Source of the DNA: Mycolicibacterium austroafricanum
GTDB lineage: Bacteria > Actinomycetota > Actinomycetes > Mycobacteriales > Mycobacteriaceae
Length of the DNA: 64,000 bases
Assembly (NCBI RefSeq): GCF_000612725.1
Contig: NZ_HG964452.1
Location: forward strand, 17,178 to 81,177
Reading direction: 5' to 3'
Shown here: piece by piece, positions 52,450-62,400 of the stretch
Numbering within the stretch: the stretch's first letter is position 1
Layout: each line of letters starts with the position of its first letter
Made by a program: the position numbers and the translations under genes
Notes under the pieces: model-generated
Seen by the model: only the letters and a program-made list of their open reading frames with translations
What the model was told of the DNA's origin: nothing
Database searches by the model: none

Positions 52450-54831
52450 TTACTGCCGCGCCATCGAGATGTTGAACCTGTCCTGCGGGGTGATGAGGTG
52501 CTCGTGATCGTCGGTGCTGATGTCGATCTTCACCCACTCGATCCGGCCGTTGAACCCATTGCCGTGCGGTCCGTAATCCGGCGAGGTCGGTGAGCCGGTG
52601 TCTGACCCGACGTCGCAGGCCTCGTCGGCCGAGAACGCCATGGGTTCGGTTCGCTCAACGCGCCCGGTGCCGATCGGCTCTCCGTCGCAGTAGAGCGTGA
52701 CGGTACCGCCCTTGCCGAGACCTCCACCGTCGTAAGCGAACTCGAAACCGACGAGGTGCTGCCCGGAGGGCACCGGCGCATCAGCGGTGACGTAGCTGTA
52801 CTCGATGCCGAAGAAGTTGTAGCAGTACTTCAGCCTGTTCTCGTGGGCGTACATGCACCAACCGCCCACTCCACCACCCTGACTGACGATGACGCCCTGC
52901 GCGCCGTTGTCGGGCGCCGAGATCAGCGCGCTCACCGCATGCGATCTGTTCTTGATGTTCAGCACACAGTTCTCCAGCAGCCTCATGCCGGAGAACAGGG
53001 TCTGGGTGGTCCCTTTGATCAGCTGCGGCCGGCCGGCGATGTCGGGATTGAATCGTTCGAAGGACCGGTCGTCGAGGGGCACCACGTTGTACTTGACGGC
53101 TTCGATCAACCAAAGGCGCTGAAGCGCGGCCAGTCTCTCCGGCTGCTCCGCCGCGAGGTCGTGGGCCTGCGTCCAGTCGTCGGGTGCATAGAGCTCCCAG
53201 ACGTCCTCGTCGAGCGGCGGTTGGTCGGTGATCCACGGTGTCCGGTGTTTGGTGACCGCCGTCCAGCCCTTGTGATAGATCCCGCGGTTGCCGAACATCT
53301 CGAAGTACTGCACGGTGTGCGTCTCGTCCGCGTCGCGGTCACGCAGGGTGGACATCATGCTGACACCCTCCAGTGGTGCCTGCTGGATGCTGTTCACGAC
53401 CGTCGGCGCAGGAAGCTTCGCGGCCTCCAGGATGGTCGGCACGACGTCGATCACATGATGGAACTGGTTCCGGGTTTCGCCCTTTGCGGCAATCCCGTTC
53501 GGCCAGTGCACGATCGTTCCGTTTCGGGTGCCGCCCCAGTGGGACGCGACCTGCTTGGTCCATTGATACGGTCCGCACAGCGCGTGCGCCCAACCGACGG
53601 CGTAGTGGTTGTACGCGTTGGGGGTTCCGAAGTCGTCGATCTTGGACAGCAGGAACTCCGGTGTCTCGATGCCCGCCAGCCCGTTCAGCGTGCACATCTC
53701 GTTGAAGCAGCCGATCGGTGTGCCCTCGGCCGAGGCCCCGTTGTCGCCGATGATGTAGTAGATCAACGTGTTGTCGAGCGCACCGAGGTCGTCGATCGCG
53801 TCGACCAGCCGGCCGATCTCGTGGTCGGTCTGTTCGAGGAAGCCGGCATAGATCTCCATCTGCCGCGCAAGCACCGGCTTGAGCAAATCGGGCATGTCGT
53901 CCCACGCCGGTATCTCGTCGTGGCGCGCGGTCAACTGCGCATCCTCGGGGACGACACCGAGCGCCTTCTGTTTGTCGAGCATGTTCTCCCGCAACACGTC
54001 CCAGCCGTCGTCGAACTTTCCGCGGTACTTGTCGGACCACTGTTTGGGGACGTGGTGCGGGGCGTGCGTGGCGCCGGGCGCGAAGTACATGAAGAACGGC
54101 TTGTCCGGTGTCAGCGCCTGCTGCTGACGCACCCAGGTGATCGCGCGATCGGCCAGGTCCTCGGTGAGGGTGTAGCCCTCCTCCGGCGTCTTCTCCGGCT
54201 CCACCGGCTTGGTGCCCTCGTACAGGCCGGGATAGTACTGGTTGGCCTCTCCCCCGATGAAGCCGTAGAAGTGCTCGAACCCCGAACCCGTCGGCCACTG
54301 ACCGAACGGTCCGACGGGCGACACCTCCCACACCGGCACTTCGTGACACTTGCCGAACTGGCTTGTCGAGTACCCGTTGAGGCGAAGGGTCTCCGCGACC
54401 GGCGCCTTGTCCTTGGGCCGGATGCTGGAGTAGCCCGGCGCCGACGTGGCGATCTCGGTGACGCCACCCATTCCCACTGAGTGGTGGTTCCGGCCGGTGA
54501 GCAACGCCTGACGCGTCGGAGAGCAGAGCGCCGTGGTGTGGAACCTGTTGAGCTTGAGCCCGTTCGCGGCCAGGCGTTCCGCGGTCGGGGTGGCGCAGGG
54601 TCCGCCGAAGGCCGAGCTCGCGCCGAAGCCGACGTCGTCGAGCAGGACGATCAGGACGTTGGGCGCACCCTGCGGCGGGCGCAGCGGAGTGATGGGCGGG
54701 TAGGTGGTGTCGGGGTCCTTGGCGTCATATGTCGTCAGTCCGACGTGCTGGGGATCCGGAATCGGCAGGATGTCCCGCCGCACCGCATCCGACCCCACCG
54801 GTGTCTGTCCGTGCACTGATGAATCGGACAA
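52450..54831 (-). CDS. Arylsulfatase
   Basis: 793-residue type I sulfatase. The formylglycine motif is CSPTRQALLTG (C103, P105, R107). Metal ligands occur in VLLDDVGFG and later DNGAS, with catalytic residues in THAPHHVPKQW. The large C-terminal region (about 560-793) includes a beta-sandwich domain found in this arylsulfatase subfamily. Activity requires a formylglycine-generating enzyme, none of which is adjacent. TTG start 54831 follows a GAGAGGA ribosome-binding site. It lies between the Rv1255c and Rv1254 orthologues, where M. tuberculosis has no gene, so it is an accessory insertion. Confidence 0.88.
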   Translation of the reverse strand: MSDSSVHGQTPVGSDAVRRDILPIPDPQHVGLTTYDAKDPDTTYPPITPLRPPQGAPNVLIVLLDDVGFGASSAFGGPCATPTAERLAANGLKLNRFHTTALCSPTRQALLTGRNHHSVGMGGVTEIATSAPGYSSIRPKDKAPVAETLRLNGYSTSQFGKCHEVPVWEVSPVGPFGQWPTGSGFEHFYGFIGGEANQYYPGLYEGTKPVEPEKTPEEGYTLTEDLADRAITWVRQQQALTPDKPFFMYFAPGATHAPHHVPKQWSDKYRGKFDDGWDVLRENMLDKQKALGVVPEDAQLTARHDEIPAWDDMPDLLKPVLARQMEIYAGFLEQTDHEIGRLVDAIDDLGALDNTLIYYIIGDNGASAEGTPIGCFNEMCTLNGLAGIETPEFLLSKIDDFGTPNAYNHYAVGWAHALCGPYQWTKQVASHWGGTRNGTIVHWPNGIAAKGETRNQFHHVIDVVPTILEAAKLPAPTVVNSIQQAPLEGVSMMSTLRDRDADETHTVQYFEMFGNRGIYHKGWTAVTKHRTPWITDQPPLDEDVWELYAPDDWTQAHDLAAEQPERLAALQRLWLIEAVKYNVVPLDDRSFERFNPDIAGRPQLIKGTTQTLFSGMRLLENCVLNIKNRSHAVSALISAPDNGAQGVIVSQGGGVGGWCMYAHENRLKYCYNFFGIEYSYVTADAPVPSGQHLVGFEFAYDGGGLGKGGTVTLYCDGEPIGTGRVERTEPMAFSADEACDVGSDTGSPTSPDYGPHGNGFNGRIEWVKIDISTDDHEHLITPQDRFNISMARQ

Positions 54832-54957
54832 GTCAGTCCTCTCGGCCTAGAACCACACTTCTCGGGTTCTGCGTGGGCCAGCGTATGCCGCCCTGCCGGT
54901 TGGTGCCGGGTATTGACGAGTCGGTCGACGGCGCGTCACCGGGAGGTCATTCCGGGG

Positions 54958-55674
54958 CTACGCCACCCAATAGGCCTGTGCCTTGACGGATTTGCGTGGG
55001 ATCTTGTAGTCCTCCCGCAGCAGCTTGGCCACCGCGCGCGTGGTGCGGTTGTCGCAAGCCACCCACCCGAAGTGGTCGGCGGCGTCGAACGCCGCGGACG
55101 CCACGGCCGACACCAACGCCTCGCCGGCGTTCTTGCGGTCCACCCACGTCACGTCGGCGGTGCGCCGCACGGGCAGCTGTTTGTCGTCGTCGTGGGCGGC
55201 CTCCAGGAAGATCCGTGCGGGAGCATCGCCGATCGCGTCGAGCAGCGAGTTCACGGCAGGCAGCGAGGCCGTGTCACCGACGATGACGTAGCCGGCGGGC
55301 CGCGGCTCGGGCAGGGCGAAGTTGCTGCCGAGGACGGTCACCTCGATGGTGTCGCCGGGGCGGGCCTGCTGTGCCCACCGCGATGCGACCCCGTCGTGCA
55401 GAGCGAACTCGACGTCGACGGTGTCGCCGACCGGATCCGGATTGACCAGCGTGTAGCCGCGCTGGTGGAGCTTCTCGCCGTCGGTGAACCACATCCGGAT
55501 CCACATCGTCGGGTGCAGCGCGCGATCCCGCAGCAGACCGCCGGCCTGGAAGCTCAGCCGCAGGTAGTGCGGGCTGACCTCGGTCCGGCCGGTGACCGTG
55601 AGCTCGTAGTCACCGGCGCGCAGCAGCTTGAGCACAGCGCCGGCGAACCCGCGCGACATCTTGGTGTCCGTCAT
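54958..55674 (-). CDS. Siderophore-interacting protein (NADPH/FAD ferric-siderophore reductase family)
   Basis: 238-residue flavoprotein. The N-terminal FAD domain has RGYTLVNPDP and the reductase half ends DHFGWVACDNRTTRAVAKLLRED. This matches siderophore-interacting proteins that release iron from imported siderophores in the cytosol. ATG 55674. An IdeR-like box 28 bp upstream indicates iron repression. Insertion relative to the M. tuberculosis order. Confidence 0.87.
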   Translation of the reverse strand: MTDTKMSRGFAGAVLKLLRAGDYELTVTGRTEVSPHYLRLSFQAGGLLRDRALHPTMWIRMWFTDGEKLHQRGYTLVNPDPVGDTVDVEFALHDGVASRWAQQARPGDTIEVTVLGSNFALPEPRPAGYVIVGDTASLPAVNSLLDAIGDAPARIFLEAAHDDDKQLPVRRTADVTWVDRKNAGEALVSAVASAAFDAADHFGWVACDNRTTRAVAKLLREDYKIPRKSVKAQAYWVA

Positions 55675-55702
55675 GGACTCACCACCCCTTGATGCAAGTT
55701 AG

Positions 55703-55721
55703 TCAGGTAAGCGTAACCTAA
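55703..55721 (-). promoter_or_regulatory. IdeR-type iron box
   Basis: On the minus strand TTAGGTTACGCTTACCTGA matches the 19-bp IdeR/DtxR consensus at about 17 positions. It lies 29-47 bp upstream of the siderophore-interacting protein start, over the expected promoter. Confidence 0.72.
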
Positions 55722-55749
55722 CTTCTTGGTGGGTGGATGGCGCCCCGCT

Positions 55750-56913
55750 TCAGCTCCGGACCCGGGTGAACCGGTGCAGCAGCCACGCCGGCGGGATCGT
55801 CACCACGAGCGTGCCGAAGAACAACTGCCAGACCGAACCGGTGTAGACCGGGGACCGCAGGATCTCCACCATCACGAGTTCCATCGTGACCAGGTGGATC
55901 AGGAAGATCTCGTAGGAGATCTCGCCGAGGAACACCATCGGGCGGCTTGCCATGAACCGCGAGTACAGGCCCGTGTCCCCCAGCGCAAGCGGCGCGACCA
56001 CCAGCGTGGCGATGACCGCGTAGAACGCGGTCTTGGCCAACGCCTCCCGCAGTTCCGCGGGCGAGGTCGTCGGCTCGCCGGCGATCGGGGTGGACACGAT
56101 GAAGTAGCTGACCAGCGCCAGCGGTACGCACGCCAGCGCGTAGGCGCGAACCCCCAACGGCCGCAACGCCGCCAGCACCATGCCACCGACGAACCACGCC
56201 AGATAGCCCGGCAACCACAGCTTCGCGCCGTCGGGCAGGAAAGTGGTGTTGTGTACCAGCCACATCCACGCCGGTGACACCGCCGCCAGCACCGCGAGCC
56301 CGGCCAGCAGCAGTCCCGGACGCCAGCGCCGCCGGCACAGCACCACCAGCAGCAGGTAGGCGAGCACCGGAAGCGCCACATAGAACGCCACCTCGACCGC
56401 CAGGCTCCACATCTGGGTAAGCCCTTGGTGCAGAAAGGAATACAGATAGTTGTCGGTGTAGATCTGGGTCAGGGTGAGATTGCGGAACAGGCCTTCCCAC
56501 GTGTGACCGGGATTCGGGCCTGCCGTGCGGAAGTGGTAGACGAGGTAGGCCGCGACGACGGTCACGACGTAGGCCGGCATGATGCGGCGCACCCGGTGCC
56601 AGGCATAGCGGCGCACCGACGGCGGCGGTCCACCGGCCGCAGCGGCCGACACCCAGGGCAGGAAGAGCAGAAAACCCGACAGCACGAAGAAGATCGGCAC
56701 GCCAATCTCCATCCGCGAATACACCAGGCCCACATAGCCCTGCGGATACTTGCCCGTGGTGTAGGCGGCGTGGGTGAGCACCACCAGCAGGGCGGCGACA
56801 GCCCGGATCCCGGTCAGGGACGCGACGCGGCCGGTGCTGACCGACTCGAGTCCGCCCCCGAGGTCCGTCCGGTCAGGGAACCAGGGGCGGTCCGCGTGGT
56901 CGGACAAGCTCAC
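55750..56913 (-). CDS. Membrane acyltransferase (acyltransferase-3 family)
   Basis: 387-residue integral membrane protein with about ten TM helices. The family motifs are RAVAALLVVLTHAA (catalytic His), then R-x10-HR (RRYAWHRVRRIMPAY) and EVAFY. It probably O-acylates a cell-envelope glycan or lipid. Orthologue of Rv1254. Start GTG 56913 overlaps the deaD stop (GTGA), so the two are translated together. Confidence 0.88.
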   Translation of the reverse strand: MSLSDHADRPWFPDRTDLGGGLESVSTGRVASLTGIRAVAALLVVLTHAAYTTGKYPQGYVGLVYSRMEIGVPIFFVLSGFLLFLPWVSAAAAGGPPPSVRRYAWHRVRRIMPAYVVTVVAAYLVYHFRTAGPNPGHTWEGLFRNLTLTQIYTDNYLYSFLHQGLTQMWSLAVEVAFYVALPVLAYLLLVVLCRRRWRPGLLLAGLAVLAAVSPAWMWLVHNTTFLPDGAKLWLPGYLAWFVGGMVLAALRPLGVRAYALACVPLALVSYFIVSTPIAGEPTTSPAELREALAKTAFYAVIATLVVAPLALGDTGLYSRFMASRPMVFLGEISYEIFLIHLVTMELVMVEILRSPVYTGSVWQLFFGTLVVTIPPAWLLHRFTRVRS

Positions 56914-58604
56914 TTCGACTGGGGCCGACCCCGGTGCGGTTTCGACCCGCGATCGGGTTCCAGGTGGATCAGCTGACCCTGAATCCTGGTGTTCTCCAGG
57001 GCCTTCAACGTCTTGTGCGACAGCTTCGCGGGCAGTTCCACCAGCGAGTAGTCGACCTTGATCGTGATGTGGCCGAAGTCGCTCCGGTGCAGGCCTCCCT
57101 CGTTGGCGATGGCACCCACGATGGCGCCGGGCGCGACCTTGTGCCGCTTACCGACCGCGATCCGATACGTCGCGAGATCGCTGCGGCGCTCGCGCGGCTT
57201 GCGCGGTCCCCGGTCATCCCCTTCGCGGCCATCGCGTTCCCGACGCTCGCGGCGCTTCTCCGGCGGCGGTTCCGTCATCAGGAACTCCTCGCCGTTACGG
57301 CTCTGCAGTGCCAGCGCCGCAGCGATGTCGGCCATCGGGACGTCGTGGTCGCGCTCGTAACCCTCGATCAGCGTGCGGAACAGGTCGATGCCCGGCTTCT
57401 CCAGCGCGTCGGTGATCGAGTCGCGGAACTTGGCCACCCGCTTCTCGTTGACGTCCTCGACCGACGGCAGTTCGGACTCGACCAGCTTCTGCCGGGTCAC
57501 GCGCTCGATCGCACCGAGCAGGTGGCGTTCGCGCGGCGTCACGAAAAGCAGCGCGGTGCCCGACCGGCCTGCGCGTCCGGTGCGCCCGATGCGGTGCACA
57601 TAGGACTCCGGGTCATGGGGGATGTCGAAGTTCACCACGTGCGAGATGCGCTCGACGTCGAGGCCGCGGGCCGCGACGTCGGTGGCGACCAGGATGTCGA
57701 TGGTCCCGTCCTTGAGCTGCGAGATGGTGCGCTCGCGGACCGCCTGCGGGATGTCGCCGTTGATGGCCGCCGCGGCGAACCCCCTCGAGCGCAGCTTCTC
57801 GGCGACCTCCTCGGTGGCCTGCTTGGTGCGGACGAACACGATCATCGCGTCGCCCTGCTCGACTTCGAGCAGCCGGGTCAGCGCGTCCATCTTGCGCGGA
57901 TACGACACCAGGAAGTAGCGCTGGGTGATGTTCTCGGCGGTCTGCGTCTTGGACTTGACCGTCACTTCCACCGGGTCGTGCAGGTACTTGGCGGTGATCT
58001 TCTTGATCGCGGGTGGCATCGTCGCCGAGAACAGCGCGACCTGCTTGTACTCGGGGGTGTCGGCGAGGATCCGCTCGACGTCCTCGGCGAACCCCATCTG
58101 CAGCATCTCGTCGGCCTCGTCGAGCACCAGGTAGTCCAGGTGCGAGAGGTCGAGGCTGCCCTTCTCCAGGTGGTCGATCACCCGCCCCGGGGTGCCGACC
58201 ACGACCTGCGCACCGCGCTTGAGCCCGGACAGCTGCGGGACGTAGGACGCTCCACCGTAGATCGGCAGCACGTTGACGCGCAGGTGGGCGCCGTAGCGCC
58301 CGAAGGCCTCCGCGACCTGCAGCGCGAGCTCGCGGGTCGGCGCCAGCACCAGCGCCTGGGTGTTACGGCTGTCGGTGTCGATCTTGGACAGGATCGGGAT
58401 CGCGAAAGCCGCGGTCTTGCCGGTTCCGGTCTGCGCGAGCCCGACGACGTCGGAGCCGTCCAGGATCGCCGGGATGGTCGCCGCCTGGATGGGTGAGGGC
58501 GTTTCGTAGCCGACGTCGGCCACGGCCTGCAGCACCGCGGGGTGGATCTGCAGGTCCGCAAAAGTGAGATCAGCGGACTCTGTTTCCGCATTCGAGGAGG
58601 TCAT
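56910..58604 (-). CDS. deaD: DEAD-box RNA helicase DeaD/CsdA
   Basis: 564 residues. Q motif, AQTGTGKT, PTRELALQV, VLDEADEML, SATMP, and the second domain with ARGLDVERI and HRIGRTGRAG are all present. A C-terminal Arg/Glu/Pro-rich linker is followed by a DbpA-type RNA-binding domain (TYRIAVGKRHKVAPGAIVGAIANEGG). Unwinds RNA in ribosome assembly and cold adaptation. Orthologue of Rv1253. Start ATG 58604. Confidence 0.94.
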   Translation of the reverse strand: MTSSNAETESADLTFADLQIHPAVLQAVADVGYETPSPIQAATIPAILDGSDVVGLAQTGTGKTAAFAIPILSKIDTDSRNTQALVLAPTRELALQVAEAFGRYGAHLRVNVLPIYGGASYVPQLSGLKRGAQVVVGTPGRVIDHLEKGSLDLSHLDYLVLDEADEMLQMGFAEDVERILADTPEYKQVALFSATMPPAIKKITAKYLHDPVEVTVKSKTQTAENITQRYFLVSYPRKMDALTRLLEVEQGDAMIVFVRTKQATEEVAEKLRSRGFAAAAINGDIPQAVRERTISQLKDGTIDILVATDVAARGLDVERISHVVNFDIPHDPESYVHRIGRTGRAGRSGTALLFVTPRERHLLGAIERVTRQKLVESELPSVEDVNEKRVAKFRDSITDALEKPGIDLFRTLIEGYERDHDVPMADIAAALALQSRNGEEFLMTEPPPEKRRERRERDGREGDDRGPRKPRERRSDLATYRIAVGKRHKVAPGAIVGAIANEGGLHRSDFGHITIKVDYSLVELPAKLSHKTLKALENTRIQGQLIHLEPDRGSKPHRGRPQSK

Positions 58605-58711
58605 CGTGGTAGAAGTCTAGTGCCAGTCGGCGGCTGCCCCCGCCCTGCCGCCGAGGCGGGCCCTGCGCGCCTTCACCGGCCCGGTCCGCGGTGACGGTAC
58701 GGTGCGCAACT

Positions 58712-59275
58712 GTGAAACGGGCGGCGACCATCGGCTGTGTGCTGGGCGCGGCGATTCTGACGGCCACGGCGTGCAGCCCCGGCGACTCGACGGTGTCCAA
58801 AACCCCCGATCAGACCACCCCCGCCGCGGCCGCTCCCGCCGGTCCGCAACCTCCCGCACCTGCAGGTCCGCTGCCCGGGCCCGCGCCGGTCGACGATCCG
58901 TGCGACATCGACCTGGCCGCGCCGGAGGTGGCAAGAGCGGTCTCCGAACTCCCCCGCGACCCGCGCAGCAACCAGGGCTGGAACCCCGAGCCGCTGGCAG
59001 GCAACTACAACGAGTGCGCCCAGTTGTCGGCGGTGATCGTCAAGGCCAACACGAACTCGGAGAACCCGAACACCCGCGCGGTGCTTTTCCACCAGGGCAA
59101 GTTCATCCCGACGGGCGTGCCCGACACCTACGGCTTCAACGGGTTGGACAGCACGCAGACCACCGGTGACACCGTCGCGCTGAAGTACTCCGGGGGTGTG
59201 CCCGGCCTGGACAGCATCGTGAAGTTCCGCTGGAACGGCAGCGGCGTGGAGTTGATCGGCAACACGGCCCGCTGA
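58712..59275 (+). CDS. lprE: LppP/LprE-family lipoprotein
   Basis: 187 residues: signal (RAATIGCVLGAAILTATAC), a Pro/Ala-rich linker, then a domain with a CDIDL ... NECAQL Cys pair and HQGKFIPTGVPDTYGF, typical of the LppP/LprE family. GTG 58712 preferred over an earlier GTG/ATG at 58691 because it gives a normal signal length. Orthologue of Rv1252c. Function unknown. Confidence 0.87.
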   Translation: MKRAATIGCVLGAAILTATACSPGDSTVSKTPDQTTPAAAAPAGPQPPAPAGPLPGPAPVDDPCDIDLAAPEVARAVSELPRDPRSNQGWNPEPLAGNYNECAQLSAVIVKANTNSENPNTRAVLFHQGKFIPTGVPDTYGFNGLDSTQTTGDTVALKYSGGVPGLDSIVKFRWNGSGVELIGNTAR

Positions 59276-59300
59276 GGTCGGCCGCGATCTCGACTCTCGT

Positions 59301-59365
59301 TTCGCGAACGTGCACTCAGCGTCGTGAATCTGCGTTGCCGACTACCGTGATTGCACTTTCGCGAA
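59301..59365. repeat. Interspersed palindrome between lprE and the nuclease-helicase
   Basis: 18-bp arms beginning TTCGCGAA (59301-59318 and 59348-59365) match with two mismatches around a 29-base loop. It is the same general kind of mobile or REP-like hairpin as at the oppA start, with a different arm sequence. Confidence 0.65.
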
Positions 59366-59402
59366 GCCGCGCGCTGTCGGTGGGTTCGCCTACAGTGGCT
59401 GC

Positions 59403-62400
59403 GTGTTCGTCGCCTCCGACGCCGACGACGTTCGGGTCATCTACAGCGCCTCCGACCTCGCCGCCGCGGCGCGCTGCGAGTACGCGCTGCTGCGCTCCTT
59501 CGATGCCCGGCTGGGCTGGGGTCCCGCCGTCTCGGCCGACGACGAACTACTGGCCCGCACCGCGACGCTCGGCGACGAACACGAACAGCGCCACCTCGAC
59601 GAACTGCGGCACGACACCGAGGTCGCAGTCATCGGCCGTCCCCGGTACTCCGTCGCGGGTCTGACCGCGGCGGCCGAGCAGACGCTGCGCGCGATCGAGC
59701 GGCGCGTCCCCGTCGTCTACCAGGCGGCGATGTTCGACGGCCGCTTCGCCGGGTTCGCCGACTTCCTGATCCTGGAGGACTCCCCCGACGGCCCGCGTTA
59801 CCGGCTGCGCGACACCAAGCTGGCCCGCTCGGTCAAGGTCGAGGCGCTGCTGCAGATGGCGGCCTACGTCGAAACACTCACCGCCGCAGGCGTTCCGGTG
59901 GGCCCCGAAGTCGACCTGGTCTTGGGTGACGGCACGGCGGTCAGCTATCCCGTCGACGAGCTGCTGCCGGTGTACCGTCCGCGACGGGCCGCGCTGCAGC
60001 GGCTCCTCGACGAGCATTTCGCCGGCGGCCGCGCGGTGGCGTGGGAGGACGAGCACGTGCGCGCCTGCTTCCGGTGCGCCGAATGCGACAAGCAGGTCCG
60101 CGCGCACGACGACCTGTTGCTCGTCGCCGGAATGCGGGTCAGCCAGCGGGCCCGGCTGCTCGACGCGGGCATCACCACCGTGCAGGAGCTGGCCGCCCAT
60201 GACGGACCGGTACCGGAGCTGTCGACGCGCGCCGTCACGGCGTTGAAGTCACAGGCCCGGCTGCAACTCGCCGACCGGGTCATCGAGAACGGCAACGTGA
60301 AACCGCCCTACGAGCTCGTGGACCCGCAACCGCTGATGGTGCTGCCCGACGTGGACAAGGGTGACCTGTTCTTCGACTTCGAGGGCGACCCGCTGTGGAC
60401 CACGGACGGCCGCGAGTGGGGGCTGGAATACCTGTGGGGCGTGCTGAGCGTCGCCGACGACTTCGAGCCGCTGTGGGCGCACAACCGGAGCGAGGAACGC
60501 CAGGCGCTCAAAGACTTCCTCGCGCTGGTGCGCAAACGCAGACGCCGCTACCCCGGCATGCACGTCTACCACTACGCGGCCTACGAGAAGAGCGCACTGC
60601 TGCGGCTGGCCGGCCGCTACGGCGAGGGTGAGCACGAGGTCGACGAGCTGCTGCGCGACGGCGTGCTCGTCGACCTGTATCCCCTTGTGCGCAAGAGCAT
60701 CCGGGTCGGCACCGAGAACTACAGCATCAAATCGCTCGAACCGCTGTACATGGGCAACGAGTTGCGTGACGGTGAGGTCACCACGGCCACCGCGTCGATC
60801 ACCGAATACGCCCGCTACTGCGCCCTGCGCGACGAGGATCGCACCGACGAGGCCGCCACGGTCCTCAAGGAGATCGAGGAGTACAACCGCTACGACTGCC
60901 GCTCGACCCGACGGCTGCGGGACTGGTTGATGGCCCGCGCGATCGAATGCGGGGTCCCGCCGCGTGGCCCGGTCCCGGTCACGGCCGGCCGGGAAAGGGC
61001 CGCCGCCGACTCCCCCGACCCGGTCGACCGCAAGCTGTCGAAGTTCGCCGGCGACGGCATCGAACCCCGCACTCCGGAACAGACCGCGGTCGCAATGCTG
61101 GCTGCCGCCAAGGGTTTTCACAAACGCGAGGACAAGCCGTACTGGTGGGGCCACTTCGACCGGGTCAACAACCCTGTCGACGAATGGGCCGACGACGGCG
61201 GCGTGTTCGTCGCCGAGCGGCACGAGGTCGTCGCCGACTGGCACCGGCCGCCACGGGCGCGCAAGCCGCAGCGCCACCTCCGGCTGTTCGGCGAGATCGC
61301 CACGGGCGAGCTGGGCCGCGAGATGTACGCGCTCTACGACCCGCCCTCACCCGCCGGGCTGTCCGACGATCCGGACCGGCGGGCGTTCGGCTCGGTGACC
61401 GTGACCGAGTGCGACGACCCCGAGGCGCCCACCGAAGTCGTCATCGTCGAGCGGCAACCCAAAGGTGGAGACGTCTTCGCGCAGGCGCCGTTCGCGCTGA
61501 CGCCGGGCCCGCCGATCAGCACCGCCCAACTCCAGGACGCCATCGCCGACACCGCCGCGCTGGTGGCCGCCGGGCTGCCGAACCTGCCCGCCGACGGGCT
61601 GACCGACATCCTGCTGCGACGCCCGCCCCGCACCCGCAGCGGCGGCCCCCTGCCCCGCACCGGCGACGCCGTCGCCGACATCACCGCCGCGCTGCTGGAT
61701 CTGGACTCGTCGTATCTGGCCGTGCACGGGCCACCCGGCACCGGCAAGACCCACACCTCGGCACAGGTGATCGCCACCCTCGTCGGCAGGCACGGGTGGA
61801 CGGTCGGCGTGGTGGCGCAATCGCACGCGGTGGTGGAGAACCTGTTCACCGACGTGATGCGGGCCGGGGTGGACGGCACACGCATCGGCAAGAAGGCGCA
61901 CGCGGCGCACACGGTCAACGGCGGCTGGACCGAACTCGACCGCGACGACTATGCCGAGTTCCTCTGCCAGGACGGCTGCGTCGTCGGCGGAACGGCATGG
62001 GATTTCGCCAACGACAACAAGTTCACCCGCGGCTGTCTCGACCTTCTGGTGATCGAGGAGGCGGGCCAGTTCAGCCTGGCCAACACCGTGGCGGTGTCGC
62101 GGGCTGCGCGCAACCTGCTGCTGCTGGGCGACCCGCAGCAACTGCCCCAGGTCAGCCAGGGCACCCATCCCGAACCCGTCGACGGCTCGGCGCTCGGCTG
62201 GCTCGTCGACGGCCACCACACGCTGCCGCCCGAGCGCGGGTACTTCCTGGACCGCTCCTACCGCATGCATCCCGACGTGTGCCGGGCGGTGTCCCGGTTG
62301 TCCTACGACGGGCGGCTGCTGTCCAACGAGCACGTCACCGCCGCCCGCCGCCTCGACGGCGTCACCCCCGGGGTGCGGACGCTGGAGGTCGATCACCTCG

